Of a stretch of DNA of 30,983 bases, positions 29,334 to 30,983 are shown one piece after another. The stretch covers positions 264,533 to 295,515 of the forward strand of contig CACRSC010000031.1 in the NCBI GenBank assembly GCA_902651635.1, given 5' to 3'. The position numbers were made by a program, and so were the translations under genes. The notes under the pieces are model-generated. The model was not told the origin of the DNA. It searched no databases and saw nothing but the letters and a program-made list of their open reading frames with translations. How positions within the stretch are numbered: the stretch's first letter is position 1; each line of letters starts with the position of its first letter. The stretch is from Mastigamoeba balamuthi (Eukaryota; Evosea; Mastigamoebida; Mastigamoebidae).

Positions 29334-30594
29334 CCATCATAGTGAACCGCGGGTGTGAGGTGAACGTGGGCTGCTGCGGGGTGGGATAGGACCCCGGCGA
29401 GGGGTATGGCCTGCTGCACCTCCACCTCTCAGCCCTCGAGATCGCGATCACCTTGGACTTGGGGCGCCACGTGCACCACACGGGGTCGTAGTACATATCG
29501 GCGTACCGTCGCAGCTCGTCCTCGCTGCGCAGCTTCCGCTTCGTCTCTGCCGGCAGGCATGACAGGGCCTCCGACACATGCTTCCTGGCGGTCTCTGTGC
29601 TCTCGGGCGCGGGAATGTCCGTAAACGTGAAGTAGAAGTACTCGCTCCTGCTGCCATCGTAGTGCAGCACAGGCCTGCCGTTGAGGCAGTCGTCGCACAG
29701 CATGTACTTGTTCAGCACCTGCGGGCTGCGCAGGCACCACGGGTGGAAGAACCGCTGGCAAGCTCCGCTGCACGGTATCGTCGCGCTCTCGTTCCCGCAG
29801 CACCCACACATCTCTGTGGCCGGCTTCTCCTGCGCAGGCGGGGGCACCTCCTGCACAGCCTCCGCCTTGACAACCATGTCCGCTTTGAGCTCCCCGGCAG
29901 CAGCGGCGGCGGCAGCATCAGCAGGAGGCGGCGGCGGAGGGGGCGGAGGCGGAGGCGGAGGCGGTGCAGCAGCAGCAGCAGCAGCAGCAGCAGAGGAGGC
30001 AGCCTGCTGGTCCTTGTCCTTGGGGTCCCTCGCCTCGGCCTTGAGCTGGGCTGCGCTGCAGGCCCCCCTGTCGCCCGAGGGCTTGCACAGCGTCACGCTC
30101 CTGGCAGCGCCCCCTCCCGCCGGCGCGCAGCTCAGCACCGCCGGCGCTGGGAACGTGTCGGGCGGCGCGGACCCGTCGGCGGCCGCCAGCGGCTGGGGCC
30201 CCGAGAGCGCGTAGGCCGCCCACGCGGGCGCCAGCGGGTAGTAGGCGCAGCTCGCGCCCTCGGGGCCCCCGAGCTGCTGCTCGCGCGGCTGCGCGTACGA
30301 GGGGCCGAACAGCGGCCCCTGCGACTCGCGCGGCGGCGGGGGCGCCCACGAGTAGGGCGCGGCAGGCGAGCAGCCCGCGACGCTGGTGGGGTCTGCGGGG
30401 GCCGAGGAGCAGGAGCGGTGCGAGCGGCGGCCCTCCTGCTGCTGGCGCACGTAGCAGCGGCGGCACTTGCTCGTCCGCGCGTAGAAGTCCGCGGGCGCCA
30501 GCTCGCCCGTGGCGCCCCACCACGTCGCGTGCATCGGGTGCGTGCACATGCCTTTGGGCGCGTCCGGGGTTCTGCCCTTGTGGTCCGCCGCCAT
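29326..30594 (-). CDS. PHD-finger protein (422 aa)
   Basis: Likely nuclear chromatin or transcription protein that reads histone tails. Single exon, ATG 30594. A PHD finger at 263-303 has the full C4HC3 ligand set: Cys263, 266, 275, 279, His284, Cys287, 300 and 303 (from CGCCGNES to CDDC). A second small Cys/His cluster lies near the N-terminus (MCTHPMHATWW, then CRRC at 44-47) and may bind zinc. Between them are ~200 low-complexity residues, with polyalanine and 14 consecutive prolines at about 202-233. After the finger comes a conserved-looking block (SEYFYFTFTDIPAPES, LRRYADMYYDPVWCTWRP) that I cannot assign. There are no introns, unlike most neighbours. It shares a 63-bp promoter with the GNAT gene. 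Confidence 0.82.
   Translation of the reverse strand: MAADHKGRTPDAPKGMCTHPMHATWWGATGELAPADFYARTSKCRRCYVRQQQEGRRSHRSCSSAPADPTSVAGCSPAAPYSWAPPPPRESQGPLFGPSYAQPREQQLGGPEGASCAYYPLAPAWAAYALSGPQPLAAADGSAPPDTFPAPAVLSCAPAGGGAARSVTLCKPSGDRGACSAAQLKAEARDPKDKDQQAASSAAAAAAAAAPPPPPPPPPPPPPPADAAAAAAAGELKADMVVKAEAVQEVPPPAQEKPATEMCGCCGNESATIPCSGACQRFFHPWCLRSPQVLNKYMLCDDCLNGRPVLHYDGSRSEYFYFTFTDIPAPESTETARKHVSEALSCLPAETKRKLRSEDELRRYADMYYDPVWCTWRPKSKVIAISRAERWRCSRPYPSPGSYPTPQQPTFTSHPRFTMMDD
29926..29995 (-). repeat. trinucleotide tracts encoding polyproline and polyalanine
   Basis: GGC/GGA triplets at 29926-29962 and GCA triplets at 29964-29995 (+ strand) encode Pro and Ala runs in the PHD protein. Such tracts are length-variable. 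Confidence 0.8.
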
Positions 30595-30657
30595 GTGTGC
30601 TGTGTTGTGAATCTTCGGAGGATATTGTTGGTATCTTCTCAGGTAGTGAATCCGGCG
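30595..30657. promoter_or_regulatory. 63-bp divergent promoter of PHD and GNAT genes
   Basis: Holds GGATATTG at 30618-30625 and GGTATCTTC shortly after. It is the shortest bidirectional spacer in the window. Confidence 0.4.
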
Positions 30658-30983
30658 ATGTCGGCGGGCGTGCAGGTGCGCGTGGCCAGCGCGGCGGAGA
30701 GGAAGACAGTGCACGAGGCGCTGCTCCGCCTGGCCCCGATGCTGGGGTGGGGGGTGCCTCCGCCACGCCCAGAGGACGTCGACGCTCTGCTCTCGTGCCC
30801 GTCGTCGGCCCTCATGCTCGCGTACAGCAGCGCCGGTACACTCGCCAGTTCCACAAATATCTCCCTCTGATTTCCTGGATTCGTATCCGAAATCAACGGC
30901 AGGCGAGGTCGTCGGGATGACCACCGTGGTCACCGTGTCGTTCCTGCGGGGGAAGAGGGCGATCATCGAGGACGTTGCCGTGG
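30658..30983 (+). CDS. GNAT-family N-acetyltransferase, 3'-partial
   Basis: Acyl-CoA-dependent acetyltransferase; substrate unknown. Exon 1 is 30658-30835 and exon 2 runs from 30903 to the window end (donor gtacac, phase 1). VQVRVASAAERKTVHEALLR is the usual first strand and helix. After splicing, LMLAYSSAGEVVGMTTVVTV and RAIIEDVAV fit the central strands leading to the acetyl-CoA site, where IEDVAV is the common GNAT motif. The CoA loop (RxxGxG/A) lies beyond the edge. Confidence 0.7.

Overview
The window is nuclear DNA of a unicellular eukaryote. Coding exons are very GC-rich (strong G/C bias at third positions) and are broken by many short spliceosomal introns, mostly 56-110 nt, whose phases match exactly. 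The gene set is eukaryotic: Brf1-like TFIIIB subunit, COMMD10, mitochondrial processing peptidase alpha, TYW2, PCNA-like clamp, PHD-finger protein and a REXO1/EloA-BP1-type protein. A PDX2 glutaminase, a receptor-type class III nucleotide cyclase and a mobile Helitron suggest a free-living protist. I cannot name the species from sequence alone.

Layout. 1-3587: 3' part of a Helitron (helicase part of RepHel, an unknown second gene, a perfect terminal palindrome and CTAG end). 3786-9350: REXO1-like gene (+), Brf1-like gene (-), COMMD10 (+), tRNA-Arg(CCG) (+), PDX2 (+). 9556-17451: HAD phosphatase (-), divergent from a five-exon gene for a ~1,747-residue helical protein of unknown function (+), then a dual-specificity phosphatase (+). 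17689-22596: membrane-anchored class III cyclase (-) and a leucine-rich-repeat/PAQR (hemolysin III) fusion gene (-). 22597-23335: gene-poor spacer with a direct repeat. 23336-27909: zinc alcohol dehydrogenase (+), MPP alpha (-), TYW2 (+). 27963-28992: a divergent PCNA-like sliding clamp in a visibly less GC-rich block, with short introns. 29326-30983: PHD-finger protein (-) and the start of a GNAT acetyltransferase (+).

Most neighbours are unrelated housekeeping genes packed 60-300 bp apart, often divergent over very short shared promoters; there is no operon logic. Several starts are preceded, within about 30-100 bp, by a GATATT-type element in either orientation. About half of the GT introns I could reconstruct begin GTGCG instead of the usual GTRAG, and two or three are best explained as GC-AG introns. 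The observations most worth following are the LRR-PAQR fusion, the unusual splice donors, the Helitron with its unknown second gene, and the divergent clamp gene.
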